Of a DNA stretch of 64,000 nt, positions 8,923-17,777 are shown one piece after another. The notes under the pieces are model-generated. The model did no database searches, was not told the DNA's origin, and saw only the letters and a program-made list of their open reading frames with translations. Each line of letters begins with the position of its first letter. Position 1 is the first letter of the stretch. Origin of the DNA: Leisingera thetidis (GTDB lineage: Bacteria > Pseudomonadota > Alphaproteobacteria > Rhodobacterales > Rhodobacteraceae); contig NZ_CP109787.1 in NCBI RefSeq assembly GCF_025857195.1, positions 375,501 through 439,500 on the forward strand, read 5' to 3'. The position numbers and the translations under genes were made by a program.

Positions 8923-10098
8923 ATGCATATTGTTCACATATTGACCCGCCTGCTCCGCGCAGGCTCCGAAGAAAATACAATCGCAACGTGCCTCTGGCAG
9001 GCCCGCCGCGGCCATCGTGTCACCGTTGTTCACGGCCCGGATCCCGATCCGTACTGGCAGGACAGATTCGGCAGCCTGATTGATTTTGCCGAGCTGCCGG
9101 GGCTGCTGCATCCCATCAAGCCGCTGCAGGATTTCCGCGCCGTACGGCAGATGAGGAATTTGCTGAGCGGCCTGCAGCCGGATGTCATCCACACGCACCA
9201 AAGCAAGGCCGGCATCATTGGCCGGCTGGCCGCAGCGGCCACCCCGGAGGCGCTGGTTGTGCATGGCATCCACATCATTCCCTTCGACGGGGTCAGCCCT
9301 CTCAAACGAGCGCTTTATATTGCCAGCGAGAAAATCGCCGCCCGGCGCACCGACCTGTTCCTTGCGGTGTCGCGCAGCGTCGGCCAGGCATATGTCGAGG
9401 CCGGGATCTGCGGCAGCGCCGAAGCTGTCTACTCGGGCATGGACCTGTCGCCCTTCCGCGATCCCGATCTGCCGCAGGACTGGCCCGCGCTGCTCGGCAC
9501 GGCGGCGGGAACCCGCACCCGCCCGCCGGTGGTGCTGATGCTGGCTGCCTTCGAGCCGCGCAAGCGCCACGAGGCGTTCCTGCATGCGTTTGCCAAGGTG
9601 CGCGCCGACATCCCCGACACCCGCATCCTGTTCGCCGGCAAGGGGCCGCATGAGGCGGCGGTGCGCGCGGCCGCGGCCGGGCTGGGACTGGAAAAGAATG
9701 TGGTCTTCTGCGGTTTCCGCACCGACCCGGAGGCGCTGATCGCTCTGGCCGACCTGTGTGTCCTGACCTCGGAGCGCGAGGGGCTGCCGCGGGTGGTGGT
9801 GCAGTATATCGCCGCCGGCCGCCCGGTGATCGTGGCCGATCTGCCGGGCATCGAAGAGATCGTGGCGGACGGGGTCAACGGCCTGGTCTCCGATCCCGAC
9901 GTCATGGAGGATACGGCGGCCAAGCTGCGGGATCTGCTGCTGGACCGGGCCGCGCTGCAGCATCTGGCGCAGGGCGCGCGCGCGACGGATGTCTCCGACT
10001 GGGAACTGGACCGCCTCGGCGCCCGCACCACGGAGCACTATTACCGGGCCATGGCGGCAAAACACGCCTCCGTCCCTGATGCGGAGGCCGCCCGATGA
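8923..10098 (+). CDS. GT4-family glycosyltransferase
   Basis: A 391-residue GT-B fold glycosyltransferase. The N-terminal acceptor domain begins MHIVHILTRLLRAGSEENT; the C-terminal nucleotide-sugar domain has ILFAGKGPHE, VVFCGFRTDPEALI and the E-x7-E-type element (TSEREGLPRVVVQYIAAG). ATG 8923 is chosen because it gives the standard family N-terminus; a longer frame from 8803 adds 40 residues without family character. The stop overlaps the next start (ATGA, 10095-10098), so the two GT4 genes are coupled. Sugar specificity cannot be read from the sequence. Confidence 0.87.
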   Translation: MHIVHILTRLLRAGSEENTIATCLWQARRGHRVTVVHGPDPDPYWQDRFGSLIDFAELPGLLHPIKPLQDFRAVRQMRNLLSGLQPDVIHTHQSKAGIIGRLAAAATPEALVVHGIHIIPFDGVSPLKRALYIASEKIAARRTDLFLAVSRSVGQAYVEAGICGSAEAVYSGMDLSPFRDPDLPQDWPALLGTAAGTRTRPPVVLMLAAFEPRKRHEAFLHAFAKVRADIPDTRILFAGKGPHEAAVRAAAAGLGLEKNVVFCGFRTDPEALIALADLCVLTSEREGLPRVVVQYIAAGRPVIVADLPGIEEIVADGVNGLVSDPDVMEDTAAKLRDLLLDRAALQHLAQGARATDVSDWELDRLGARTTEHYYRAMAAKHASVPDAEAAR

Positions 10099-11186
10099 GC
10101 CGCCGGAACATTCACATCAACGGCCGCTTCCTGGTGCAGCCGGTCTCCGGCGTGCAGCGCTATGCGCGGGAAGTGCTTGGCGCGCTCGACCAGAGGCTGG
10201 CGCAGGAGCCGCAGCTGGCTGCGCGCCTCGGCCCGCTGCCGGTCTGGTACCCGGCCGGGGCGGAGCTGGTTGCGCCGCCGGACTGGCGCGTTCTGAAACC
10301 CGCGCCGCTGGCGGGCAGAACAGGTCACGCCTGGGAGCAGATGACGCTGGGACTGCGTGCCCGCAAGGGCACCCTGGTCAGCCTCTGCGGCTCCGGCCCG
10401 CTGCTCTGCCGCGATCAGGTCCTGGTGATTCACGACGCCAACATCTGGGCTTTCCCCGACGCGTTCCCGAAAAGCTACCGGCTGTTCCACAAGACCATGC
10501 GGCCGCTGCTGGCCCGGCGGGTGCGGCAGCTGGCCACCGTCAGCCGTTTCTCCGCCGGCGAGCTGGGCCGCTGCCTGGGGGTGCCCGCGGAACGCTTTGA
10601 CGTTATCTACAACAGCGCCGAACACATGGTCACGGCGGCGGGCGACGCGGCGGTGCTGTCCCGGCACGGGCTGAAGGCCGGCGGCTATCTCTTTGCGGCC
10701 GGCAACCAGAGCCCCAACAAGAACATCGCCCGGTTGATCGACGCCCTGGCACAGCTGGACGACGTGGCAATGCCGTTGGTGGTGGCGGGCGGTTTCGCGC
10801 CCGGCGTCGCCCAGGCCGGCATCGCCGCCTCGGACCGCGTCCGGCTGCTGGGCCGGGTTTCGGACGCCGAGCTGCAGAGCCTTTACAGCAATGCCGCAGC
10901 CTTCCTGTGGCCATCGCTTTACGAGGGGTTCGGCATTCCGCCGCTGGAGGCGATGACACTCGGCACTGCGGTGCTGTCCTCCAACAGCACCGCCATGCCC
11001 GAAGTGCTGGGCGATGCGGTTGAGTATTTCGATCCCGAAGACGCGGGCGATATCGCGCGCAGCCTGCGCAGCTTCCTGGCCCGCAGCCCGGCGGAGCGGC
11101 AAACGCTTGCCAGGGCCGGAAAACTGCGGGCAGAACAGTACTCCTGGGCCGCCAGTGCAGACCGGCTGCTGGGGCATATTCTTTGA
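10095..11186 (+). CDS. GT4-family glycosyltransferase (mannosyltransferase-like)
   Basis: A 363-residue GT4 enzyme. The N-terminus (INGRFLVQPVSGVQRYARE) is typical of WbaZ/MtfB-like mannosyl- or rhamnosyltransferases; the C-terminal domain has NQSPNKNIARLIDAL, VRLLGRVSDAELQSLY and SLYEGFGIPPLEAM. With a GDP-mannose pyrophosphorylase in the same locus, mannose is a reasonable donor sugar, but this is inference. Translationally coupled to the gene before. Confidence 0.87.
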   Translation: MSRRNIHINGRFLVQPVSGVQRYAREVLGALDQRLAQEPQLAARLGPLPVWYPAGAELVAPPDWRVLKPAPLAGRTGHAWEQMTLGLRARKGTLVSLCGSGPLLCRDQVLVIHDANIWAFPDAFPKSYRLFHKTMRPLLARRVRQLATVSRFSAGELGRCLGVPAERFDVIYNSAEHMVTAAGDAAVLSRHGLKAGGYLFAAGNQSPNKNIARLIDALAQLDDVAMPLVVAGGFAPGVAQAGIAASDRVRLLGRVSDAELQSLYSNAAAFLWPSLYEGFGIPPLEAMTLGTAVLSSNSTAMPEVLGDAVEYFDPEDAGDIARSLRSFLARSPAERQTLARAGKLRAEQYSWAASADRLLGHIL

Positions 11187-11244
11187 ACCAGATTGTTTCA
11201 GATTGCCGGAGCCGCGGGTTCCGGAACCGTAGCGAAAGAACATT

Positions 11245-12237
11245 ATGACCGGCGACACCACACTGCCCGCCCTTCAAGATCCGCTTCTGGTCGTGGGCTG
11301 CCAGCGCTCCGGCACCACGCTGCTGCGCACCATCCTGAATGCCCATTCCGGGCTGGCGGTGGGATATGAGTGCGACTTTTTCCAGGCCCTGGCCGGAACC
11401 TATGGGCAGACCCGGGACATCCGGGAGCATCTGGACCGCTTCCTCGCCGATCTCATGGCCGTCACCCGGTTCGAATTCTGGGAGATCGCACCGGAGGATA
11501 TCCGCGCCGTTTTCGGGACCATGCAGGCGCCGGTCGGATTTGCCGATGCCATCCGGCTTGTCTGTGAAGCCTACCGGCGCAAGCACAAGCCCGGGGCCGT
11601 CCGTTGCGGGGTCAAGAACCCCAATTCGATCGAGCATCTGGCGGCCTATTGGACGCTGTTCCCGCGCGGCCAGGTAGTGCATATCATCCGCGACCCGCGC
11701 GCGGTGCTGGCCTCGGAAAAGAAGAAGCTCACCAGGCGCGACGGCCGCTTCAACAGTCTGCTCAACACCATCCGCGTTGCCCGGCGCTGGAACAAGGCGG
11801 TGCGGGCCCAGGCGCGCGCCGGCGCCGACAGCCGGCTGCTGGTGCTGCGCTACCATGATCTGGTCACTGGCACCGAAGACAGCCTGCGGGCGCTCTGTGC
11901 CGGGCTGGAGCTGCCGTTCGATCCGCAAATGCTGGACTATTACAAGGGGACGGATACGCCCCGCCAGGAACTGTGGCAGCACGCCCTGACCAAGGCCCCG
12001 CCCAGCCCGGAGCGCCTGTCCGCCTACCTCGGCGAGCTGACGGGCACGGAGATCGCCTGCATCAACTTCCTGTGCCGGGCGCATCTGGGACAGTATTCCG
12101 ACGGCCGGCGCACGGGTTACCGGCTGATGGCGGTGCTGCCCAGCCTGGCGCTGGGCGGGGTCCAATGGGCTCTGGCGGGCGTCCCGCGCAAACTGGCCCA
12201 TCTTCTGCGCGAGTCCTTGCGGAAAAAGGCCGCGTGA
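11245..12237 (+). CDS. sulfotransferase family protein
   Basis: A 330-residue cytosolic PAPS-dependent sulfotransferase-type protein. The 5'-phosphosulfate loop is VVGCQRSGTTLLRTIL (about residues 16-31) and the 3'-phosphate binding element is VVHIIRDPRAVLASEKKK (about 148-165). Both key elements of the fold are intact. Lying inside the polysaccharide locus, it probably sulfates a sugar of the repeat unit or a lipid-linked intermediate; that is inference. No adjacent PAPS synthesis genes are seen. Start ATG 11245. Confidence 0.83.
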   Translation: MTGDTTLPALQDPLLVVGCQRSGTTLLRTILNAHSGLAVGYECDFFQALAGTYGQTRDIREHLDRFLADLMAVTRFEFWEIAPEDIRAVFGTMQAPVGFADAIRLVCEAYRRKHKPGAVRCGVKNPNSIEHLAAYWTLFPRGQVVHIIRDPRAVLASEKKKLTRRDGRFNSLLNTIRVARRWNKAVRAQARAGADSRLLVLRYHDLVTGTEDSLRALCAGLELPFDPQMLDYYKGTDTPRQELWQHALTKAPPSPERLSAYLGELTGTEIACINFLCRAHLGQYSDGRRTGYRLMAVLPSLALGGVQWALAGVPRKLAHLLRESLRKKAA

Positions 12238-12317
12238 TCATTCTGTTGCCGGTTCCCGTCCGCCAAGCGCCCCGCGCTGCCGGTCCGGTCCCGCATATTA
12301 TTTAGGAGGCGCTGCAG

Positions 12318-13319
12318 ATGATGCACCGCAGCTTGATGCGTAGCAACCCGGCCCGCCACCGCTGGCTGGCGGTGACCGGTGCCCCGCGAAGCGGGACCAG
12401 TTATTTCGGCGAGATCCTGGCGCTGGACCGCCGGGTCAACAGCCTGATTGAGCCTTTCAATCCTGATGCGGGCATTCCGGCCGTGACCGAGCGCTACATG
12501 TACGGATCGGACCCCGCCGCGATGCCCGCGCCGGACCGGGAGATCCTGGACCGGCTTTTCCGCTATGAGTTCACCCTCAAGACGGTTCACGGCAAGCGGG
12601 ACAAGCTGCCGGAGACGATCTTCAAGACGCTGTTCTTCGGCGGCAACCAATTGGCCCTGATGAAAGCCCGCCTGAACGCGCGCGCGGAGTATTCGCTGAT
12701 CAAGGATCCTATTGCCGTCTTCCTGTCGGAAGCGCTCTACCGCATGCGCGAGATGGATATCTTCTTCCTGGTCCGGCATCCGGTGTCCTTCGTCGGCAGC
12801 CTCAAGCGTCTGGGGTGGAATTTCACCGTGGCTCCCCTGACCGGGAAGAAGGACCTGTGTGCCGCCTTCCTGCCGGAACTGATGGACGCCGATCCGGCCA
12901 GTCTCAGCTGGGCCGAACATGCCGCCTACATCTGGCTGGCCATCGGACGGCAGATGGAACACCTGCTGGCGCAGGGCATTCCCGCCATTCCTGTGTTTCA
13001 TGAACAGATCTCCACCGATCCGGTAGCGCACTATGAACGGATCTACCGCCATCTCGGACTGGATTGGACGCCCCGGACGCGCAATCATGTCATTGCCACT
13101 TCCACGGCCTCGGGCAAGGCGGGTGCCAGGACCGGGGTCGTGCACGACTTTTTCCGGGATTCCTCTTCCATTTTCCAGCACAGCATTGCGCAGTTGGATG
13201 CCGGGGAGGCCGCCACCGTTGCCCGGGTGACGGCGCCGCTGCTGGAGCGCTGGTACACCGGGGCCGGCACGGCAGAGCTGTCAGAAACGGGCCGGCTGCT
13301 GCATATGCGGAACTGCTGA
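12318..13319 (+). CDS. sulfotransferase family protein
   Basis: A 333-residue second sulfotransferase-like protein. The P-loop-like element is LAVTGAPRSGTSYFGEIL (about residues 17-34) and a 3'-phosphate element occurs at MDIFFLVRHPVSFVGSLK (about 146-163). The start ATG 12318 has AGGAGG eight bases upstream. It is not a close repeat of the preceding sulfotransferase: the two diverge outside the nucleotide-binding elements, so two different positions or acceptors may be sulfated. It ends the rightward half of the locus and faces the flippase gene. Confidence 0.82.
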   Translation: MMHRSLMRSNPARHRWLAVTGAPRSGTSYFGEILALDRRVNSLIEPFNPDAGIPAVTERYMYGSDPAAMPAPDREILDRLFRYEFTLKTVHGKRDKLPETIFKTLFFGGNQLALMKARLNARAEYSLIKDPIAVFLSEALYRMREMDIFFLVRHPVSFVGSLKRLGWNFTVAPLTGKKDLCAAFLPELMDADPASLSWAEHAAYIWLAIGRQMEHLLAQGIPAIPVFHEQISTDPVAHYERIYRHLGLDWTPRTRNHVIATSTASGKAGARTGVVHDFFRDSSSIFQHSIAQLDAGEAATVARVTAPLLERWYTGAGTAELSETGRLLHMRNC

Positions 13320-13364
13320 AGCCGCCGCCGTCCGGTGCCCGGTCCGGAGGGCGCCCATTGGCTG

Positions 13365-14828
13365 TTACCCCTTGCGGGCCAGGAACCGGTTCCGGACCTG
13401 CGGCACGAAAATCCCCAGGCAGAGCGCATAAAGCCCGGCGGCCCCCAGCAGCAACGGCGCCCAGGCCCAGGGAGCAGGGCGCAGGTCCGCCGTCATCGTG
13501 ACCGCGCCGAGGGGCAGGGCGGCCAGCAGGCCGGCGAGATAGGGGCGCGCCACCGCGCCCAGCATGGCCCGGACCGGCAGGCCGAGCACCCGGCTGAGAC
13601 TCTTCAGGTAGCCGCTCAGCGCGGCATAGGCCGCGAGGACGAAGCACAGCGTCACTGCCTCGGCCGAGACCGCCAGCGCGGGCAGGCCCAGTGCCGCGGT
13701 GAGCAGCAGGGCCATCACCGCGCGCCGGAGCGGGATGCCCGGGTGGCCCGCTGCGGTGGCCGCCTGCGTCAGGATCGTGACCAGAGTGATGTTGAACCCC
13801 ATCAGGCAGAGGATCTGCAGCGGCAGGATGCTGCGGGCCGCGTTCTCGGGTCCGATGATCAGGTTCAGCGCCGGTGCGGCAATAACAATCGTGCCGAGAT
13901 AGAAAGGCGCGGTCACGGCGCCAGCGGTCTTCAGGCCTGTCAGCACGGCATCGCCGGGCAGCGCGCCGCCGTTTCTTTCCCGCGCGCGCGCAAACAGCGG
14001 CAGAACGAGAAACCGGATCGGCGCGAGGCACAGCGCGTCGATAATCTGGTAGATCCGCTGGGCGATCTGGAACGCGCCCGACGCCTCAAGCCCGAGGAAA
14101 AGGCCAATGCAGAATTGCATCAGCGGGCGTGTGCCGCCGGCAATGAGCGCGCGCCCGGCAATCGTCATCGCCCGCGGCATCTCCTGCCGGATCATGTGCC
14201 ACTTCGGGCCGGACAGTGGCCTCCAGCCCGCCATGATGATCGAGACCGCGCTGCTGAGGACCGCATTCAGCGTGGCAAAACCGACAAGCGCCCAGCCTCC
14301 GTACCCTGCGAACGCCAGCCCCACAGCGAGCCCGGCGGCCAGCAACTGGGCGGTGACGGTCCGCAGCGCCAGCGAGCGGATCTCCAGCCGTTTCTGCAGC
14401 AGCCCCTCGGGCACGGCGGCAAGGCCCAGGGCCACAGGCACCGCCAGCATGGCTAGCATCATCTCTGCGATCGGCTGCTCCTGATCCTGGACCGCTGCGA
14501 GCAGGAGAGCGAGACCGCCAAGCCCTGCCATGACCAGCAGGCTCAGCCCGAGCGACAGCCAGAACAGCGCGGTGAAGACCGGACCATCTTCCGTTCCGGC
14601 GGTTTCCCGGCCCTTGTCACGGATGGTTGCCACCACGCTGTTGGAGATCCCCGCCTTGTGCAGTGCCTGGGTCCAGCGGATCGGCGCATAGGCCATGCCG
14701 AAGGCGCCGATCTGCTCAATGGTGAGAAACCGCGCCATGGCCAGAAACACCACGGCATTGCCGCCGAAGCGGGAAAACTGCAGCACGACGGACCAGAACG
14801 CCTGCCCCTTCAGCTTGCCCTGTGCCAT
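13365..14828 (-). CDS. Wzx-like polysaccharide flippase
   Basis: A 487-residue membrane protein with about fourteen hydrophobic segments and the Polysacc_synt/MOP superfamily opening (GQAFWSVVLQFSRFGGNAVV, AMARFLTIEQIGAFGMAYA). This family moves undecaprenyl-linked repeat units across the inner membrane, so it pairs with the Wzy-like polymerase on the other strand. It lies three bases after the acyltransferase stop in the same leftward group, and converges with the second sulfotransferase gene with no clear terminator between. Confidence 0.87.
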   Translation of the reverse strand: MAQGKLKGQAFWSVVLQFSRFGGNAVVFLAMARFLTIEQIGAFGMAYAPIRWTQALHKAGISNSVVATIRDKGRETAGTEDGPVFTALFWLSLGLSLLVMAGLGGLALLLAAVQDQEQPIAEMMLAMLAVPVALGLAAVPEGLLQKRLEIRSLALRTVTAQLLAAGLAVGLAFAGYGGWALVGFATLNAVLSSAVSIIMAGWRPLSGPKWHMIRQEMPRAMTIAGRALIAGGTRPLMQFCIGLFLGLEASGAFQIAQRIYQIIDALCLAPIRFLVLPLFARARERNGGALPGDAVLTGLKTAGAVTAPFYLGTIVIAAPALNLIIGPENAARSILPLQILCLMGFNITLVTILTQAATAAGHPGIPLRRAVMALLLTAALGLPALAVSAEAVTLCFVLAAYAALSGYLKSLSRVLGLPVRAMLGAVARPYLAGLLAALPLGAVTMTADLRPAPWAWAPLLLGAAGLYALCLGIFVPQVRNRFLARKG

Positions 14829-14831
14829 CGT

Positions 14832-15896
14832 TCAGGCCGCCACGGTCTGCGGCCGGCGGGTGCACCACCGCAGCATCGGTTTCTCGATCCGGAAATGCAC
14901 CAGGACCGAGGCGGCCACCGCGGCCGCGCAGGCGGTGAAGACAAAGATCCAGCCGCCTGCGGTTCCGGCCGGCAGCAGCGGCAGCAGCCCCAGCGTCAGC
15001 AGCCGCAGCGCAAACCGGTGCGACAGGTAGAGCGCATAGGAGGTATCGCCAAGCAGCAGCCCCAGGCGCGACAGCCTGTCCGCTGTCCGCGGCTGGTGCC
15101 ACAGGAAGACCATCGAACCGGTCATCAGCGCGGCCGGCAGCCCGCTTGACAGCGTGCGGTGCAGCCCCTCCACCGCATTGAGGGCGGTCATCAGTGCGAA
15201 GCCGAGTGCCAGCAGCGCCAGCGCCAGCCCGTTGCACCCTGTGCGGCCTTGCCAATGGTGGAGGTAGACATGGCCCAGCAGCACCCCGAAGCAGAACTCC
15301 AGGATCAGCGGATTGGACCAGATGACAAGCGGCGCCGCGTCGAACGCCGCCGCCCAGCCGGCCAGGCTGACGGCGGCCATTGCCGCAACCAGCACCAGCG
15401 GCCCGGTCTTTTGCGGCAGCAGGATTGCCAGCGAGAACAGCGCATAGAAATAGATCTCGTAATTCAGCGTCCAGCCGAGCGAAAGAACCGGTGCGATCCG
15501 CCCGTCATAGCGCTCGTAGGGGATGAACAGATAGGAGGTCGCCACCTGGCCCCAGTCCAGCACCGTATCCTTGGCACCGCCCGGCAGCGCCAGAAGGGCC
15601 AGCAGCATCAGCGTCGTGAAGAACCAGTAAAGCGGGGCAACCCGGACAAAGCGGTTGCGCAGGAAGTGCCGCATCCCGCCCGCGCAGCCGAAATACTTCT
15701 GCGCCGAAACCATGATGATGCAGCCGGAGATCACGAAGAAGATATCGACACCGCGGGTCCAGGGGATGAGGCCGGCGGTCAGCCCGGTTCCGAAATAATG
15801 CTCGGCCTCGGCGATGACATGGCCGATCAGCACCATGCCCGACGCCAGCGCGCGCATGTATTGCACGCCAACGAGTTTTGATCCGGTTTGCGGCAT
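14832..15896 (-). CDS. acyltransferase family 3 membrane protein
   Basis: A 354-residue integral membrane O-acyltransferase (OafA/ExoZ type). The family signature opens the protein (VQYMRALASGMVLIGHVIAE with the conserved His, then TRGVDIFFVISGCIIM), followed by the Arg-rich RNRFVRVAPLYWFFT block and about ten transmembrane segments. It probably adds acetyl or another acyl group to the polysaccharide. An AAGGA-type Shine-Dalgarno precedes the ATG at 15896. Confidence 0.88.
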   Translation of the reverse strand: MPQTGSKLVGVQYMRALASGMVLIGHVIAEAEHYFGTGLTAGLIPWTRGVDIFFVISGCIIMVSAQKYFGCAGGMRHFLRNRFVRVAPLYWFFTTLMLLALLALPGGAKDTVLDWGQVATSYLFIPYERYDGRIAPVLSLGWTLNYEIYFYALFSLAILLPQKTGPLVLVAAMAAVSLAGWAAAFDAAPLVIWSNPLILEFCFGVLLGHVYLHHWQGRTGCNGLALALLALGFALMTALNAVEGLHRTLSSGLPAALMTGSMVFLWHQPRTADRLSRLGLLLGDTSYALYLSHRFALRLLTLGLLPLLPAGTAGGWIFVFTACAAAVAASVLVHFRIEKPMLRWCTRRPQTVAA

Positions 15897-15915
15897 GGAA
15901 AGGTCCTTTGCGGTC

Positions 15916-16653
15916 TCAGACGCAGGCGGGCAGGCTTTGCGCGTAGTCGTAAAGGGCGATGTCCGGGGCGCAGATCTCCTCGATCCGTGCCCGCAGGTCC
16001 GGCGGGATATCCGCGGGCGAGGAGGGGCGGCGGCCCGGCCGTCTGTTGCGCTCCCAGCTGATCAGCGGGCGCCCGACCACCTGGCGCAGGGCGCTGCGGA
16101 ATGCCGCCGTGCGCGACAGGTCCCCGATCAGGCTGAACCTGGCCAGGTTGCTGCGCGCGGTCTGCATTGCCGCGTCGAAATTGCCGGTGGTGTGCTGATA
16201 GGCGCTGGCAAAGAAGAACAGGTAGGTCGAGCCGTAGCGCAGCGCCGAGTCGCTTTCGAGGAAGGCCGCGAGCGTGTCCGCCCGGTCCGGGTCCGGGTGG
16301 TTGCGCTGGACATAGGCATAGTGGGACAGAAATCGCGCCACCGGATCCCGCAGCAGGGTGACGGCCTTGCGTTCGGGGTCGATGCGCTGGTGCAGCCCGG
16401 CGCTGTAATGCACATGGGCAGAGATGCATTTCACCCCTTGCGTCATGAGGCTGCCGAGCATCACCTTGCGGATCTCCGCTTCGCGGAGGGCTTTGTCCGC
16501 GCCTTCAAGCCCCGGGTGAAGCGCCTCGCGGATGGCGCGGGACCTGCCCAGGCTGATGGTGGCCTGGGAATGGAAATAGGCCAGCCGCACGGCGGAGCCG
16601 AAACTGGTGCCGCCGCATTTCGGAACGTGAATGTAAAGCAGCCGCGGCGTCAT
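15916..16653 (-). CDS. sulfotransferase family 2-type protein
   Basis: A 245-residue protein of the carbohydrate sulfotransferase type related to heparan/chondroitin sulfotransferases. The PAPS loop is at the N-terminus (LLYIHVPKCGGTSFGSAV), and the 3'-phosphate element is AVTLLRDPVARFLSHYAYV near residue 135. Its start overlaps the stop of the upstream epimerase gene by four bases, so it is translated with a uronic-acid pathway gene. That favours a uronate-containing sugar as acceptor (inference). It is the third sulfotransferase of this locus and a different subfamily from the other two. Confidence 0.85.
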   Translation of the reverse strand: MTPRLLYIHVPKCGGTSFGSAVRLAYFHSQATISLGRSRAIREALHPGLEGADKALREAEIRKVMLGSLMTQGVKCISAHVHYSAGLHQRIDPERKAVTLLRDPVARFLSHYAYVQRNHPDPDRADTLAAFLESDSALRYGSTYLFFFASAYQHTTGNFDAAMQTARSNLARFSLIGDLSRTAAFRSALRQVVGRPLISWERNRRPGRRPSSPADIPPDLRARIEEICAPDIALYDYAQSLPACV

Positions 16654-17699
16654 TCCGGCACATCACCGCCCGGGGCAGGATCGTAGTAGCTCCGATACCA
16701 TTCGACAAAGCGCGCCACACCTTCCGGCACGGCGGTTTCGGGCGTGTAGCCGGTCAGCCGCTGCAGCAGCGCGGCATCGGCCCAGGTGGCGGGCACGTCG
16801 CCGGCCTGGATCGGCATCAGGTTCTGCTCGGCCTTGAGACCGGTGGCGGCCTCGATTGCCTCGATGAAAGCGGTCAGCCGGACGCTGCCGGAATTGCCGA
16901 TATTGACCACCCGCCAGGGCGCCACCGGCGACAGGCTGTCGCCTTCGGGCACCACCCCGTCCTCGGGGCGTTCGGGCACCGCGTCCAGCAGCAGGCGGAT
17001 CGCTTCGACCAGATCGGTGACATAGGTGAAGTCGCGCCGCATATCGCCGTAGTTGTAGACGTCTATCGGCTTGCCTTCCAGAATGGCCTTGGTGAACTTG
17101 AACAGCGCCATGTCGGGCCGGCCCCAGGGCCCGTAGACGGTGAAGAAGCGGAACATGGTGGTCGGCAGCCCGTAGAGATGGGCATAGGAATGCGCCATCG
17201 CTTCATTGGCCTTCTTGGTGGCGGCATAGAAGGACATCTGGTGATCGGCCTTCTGGGTCTCCTGGTAGGGCATCTCGGTATTGGCGCCATAGGCCGAGGA
17301 GGTGGAGGCCAGCAGCATGTGCCGGGGCGGATGCGCGCGGGCCGCTTCCAGCAGCTCGAACGTGCCGACAAGATTGCTTTCGAGATAGGAGCGCGGATTG
17401 TCGATCGAGTAGCGCACGCCCGCCTGGGCCGCGAGATGGATCACGTAATCCGGCCGGTGGTCCGCAAACATCTGCATCAGCCGCCCGGGGCTTTCGATGC
17501 TGTCGTTGACGACGGAGAAGCCCGGATGCTGCAGCAGGATCTGCTGGCGCGCCTGCTTGAGAGCCACATCGTAGTAATCGGACAGGTTGTCGATGCCGAT
17601 CACGCGCATGCCGGCTTCCAGCAGCCGCTGGCAGAGGTGGAAGCCGATGAAGCCGGAGGATCCGGTGACAAGCGCGGTGTTTTGGTGTGCTTCGTTCAT
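16650..17699 (-). CDS. UDP-glucuronate 4-epimerase
   Basis: A 349-residue short-chain (extended SDR) enzyme converting UDP-glucuronate to UDP-galacturonate. NAD-binding GSSGFIG is at residues 13-19; catalytic SSAYG (134-138) and the Y158-x3-K162 pair (FYAATKKANE) are present. The motif VYGPWGRPDMALFKFTKAIL is typical of the bacterial UDP-glucuronate epimerase (GAE/LpsL) subgroup rather than GalE. An AAGGAC Shine-Dalgarno precedes ATG 17699. It lies next to UDP-glucose dehydrogenase, whose product is its substrate. Confidence 0.9.
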   Translation of the reverse strand: MNEAHQNTALVTGSSGFIGFHLCQRLLEAGMRVIGIDNLSDYYDVALKQARQQILLQHPGFSVVNDSIESPGRLMQMFADHRPDYVIHLAAQAGVRYSIDNPRSYLESNLVGTFELLEAARAHPPRHMLLASTSSAYGANTEMPYQETQKADHQMSFYAATKKANEAMAHSYAHLYGLPTTMFRFFTVYGPWGRPDMALFKFTKAILEGKPIDVYNYGDMRRDFTYVTDLVEAIRLLLDAVPERPEDGVVPEGDSLSPVAPWRVVNIGNSGSVRLTAFIEAIEAATGLKAEQNLMPIQAGDVPATWADAALLQRLTGYTPETAVPEGVARFVEWYRSYYDPAPGGDVPE

Positions 17700-17777
17700 A
17701 ATTTGTCCTTCAGGTCCTCAACAGCTTTCCCGGCCCGGCCGCAATGGCGGCGGCTGGCAATGGCGCGCGGCGGCCGG

